From NCBI RefSeq assembly GCF_025751495.1, contig NZ_JAOWKZ010000005.1, forward strand, positions 62,001-126,000: a stretch of 64,000 bases of DNA, written 5' to 3'. The notes beneath the pieces were generated by a model. The model had not been told where the DNA came from, did no database searches, and saw only the letters and a program-made list of their open reading frames with translations. The stretch comes from Albidovulum litorale. GTDB lineage: Bacteria; Pseudomonadota; Alphaproteobacteria; Rhodobacterales; Rhodobacteraceae. Positions 63,979-64,000 of the stretch are shown one piece after another (positions within the stretch are counted from its first letter, which is position 1; every line of letters begins with the position of its first letter). A program made the position numbers and the translations under genes.

Positions 63979-64000
63979 TTATTTTTGCAGTTTCTCGTGA
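63979..64000 (-). CDS. Possible 3' end of an upstream CDS
   Basis: The last 22 bases can be read on the minus strand as ...HEKLQK followed by TAA at 63979, upstream of rpsP. Too short to identify; ffh or a chorismate-mutase gene often precedes rpsP in this group. A small inverted repeat CAGGCA-ga-TGCCTG (63954-63967) lies between it and rpsP. Confidence 0.3.

Overview
The window is an ordinary, densely coded chromosomal stretch from a GC-rich alphaproteobacterium. Gene content and order point to Rhodobacterales (Rhodobacteraceae): an atpHAGDC operon separate from the F0 genes, hisC-tyrA in tandem, DUF2125 and Hint-domain proteins, a glycine-riboswitch-controlled gcvTHP operon, and palindromic intergenic repeats at convergent gene ends. 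No phage genes, integrase, CRISPR array, rRNA or tRNA gene were seen. Family assignments come from reading motifs and lengths, not from database searches.

Layout. 1-2.5 kb: start of leuA behind a leucine-rich leader peptide (attenuator), then a secreted 19-repeat MORN protein. 2.7-7 kb: NAD+ synthetase, a DUF1801 protein, a secreted SH3-like protein and a PfkB sugar kinase. 7-11.2 kb: a minus-strand cluster of an outer-membrane barrel, a NylB-like serine hydrolase and a Tat-exported MBL hydrolase, preceded by a small coupled ORF. 11.3-15 kb: zincin-like protein, gltX, pepT and a gamma-glutamylcyclotransferase. 15.1-19.8 kb: tandem glycine riboswitch and gcvT-gcvH-gcvP. 19.8-25.6 kb: a LacI regulator facing a PhyH dioxygenase, a nitronate monooxygenase, a small secreted protein and a winged-helix/TPR regulator. 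25.7-32.8 kb: an inositol-type catabolic island (aldolase, iolB and iolC on the minus strand; two Gfo/Idh/MocA dehydrogenases and an IolE-like protein on the plus strand) with its own LacI regulator. Matching LacI-type operators lie in the divergent promoter and upstream of the regulator.

33-43.5 kb: Hint protein; rpsD with a clear promoter and structured leader; the overlapping hisC-tyrA-extensin-like unit; a small secreted protein; DUF2125; ChaC-like GGCT; a MotA/MotB-like ion-driven pair with long coiled coils; RidA. 43.6-47.7 kb: clpA, gloB and a methyltransferase. 47.8-52.9 kb: the F1 ATP synthase operon. 52.9-56.8 kb: a cysteine-rich protein of unknown function, an H-type lectin protein and a DEAD-box helicase. 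57-59.4 kb: a DUF1326-DUF2182-DUF1326 cassette. 59.4-64 kb: prs, an HCCA-isomerase-like protein, an alpha/beta hydrolase, and the rpsP-small ORF-rimM-trmD operon. At the trmD end the usual rplS is missing and a 27-bp tandem repeat is found instead.

Best candidates for something undescribed are the DUF1326-DUF2182-DUF1326 cassette (57253-59408), where two paralogues share an N-C-N-C-x3-C-P-C-Q-F motif around a Cys/His-bearing membrane protein; the cysteine-rich protein at 52946-54286; and the orphan MotAB-like pair at 40192-43032. The leuA leader (801-887), probably translated from a leaderless mRNA, is the clearest regulatory element.
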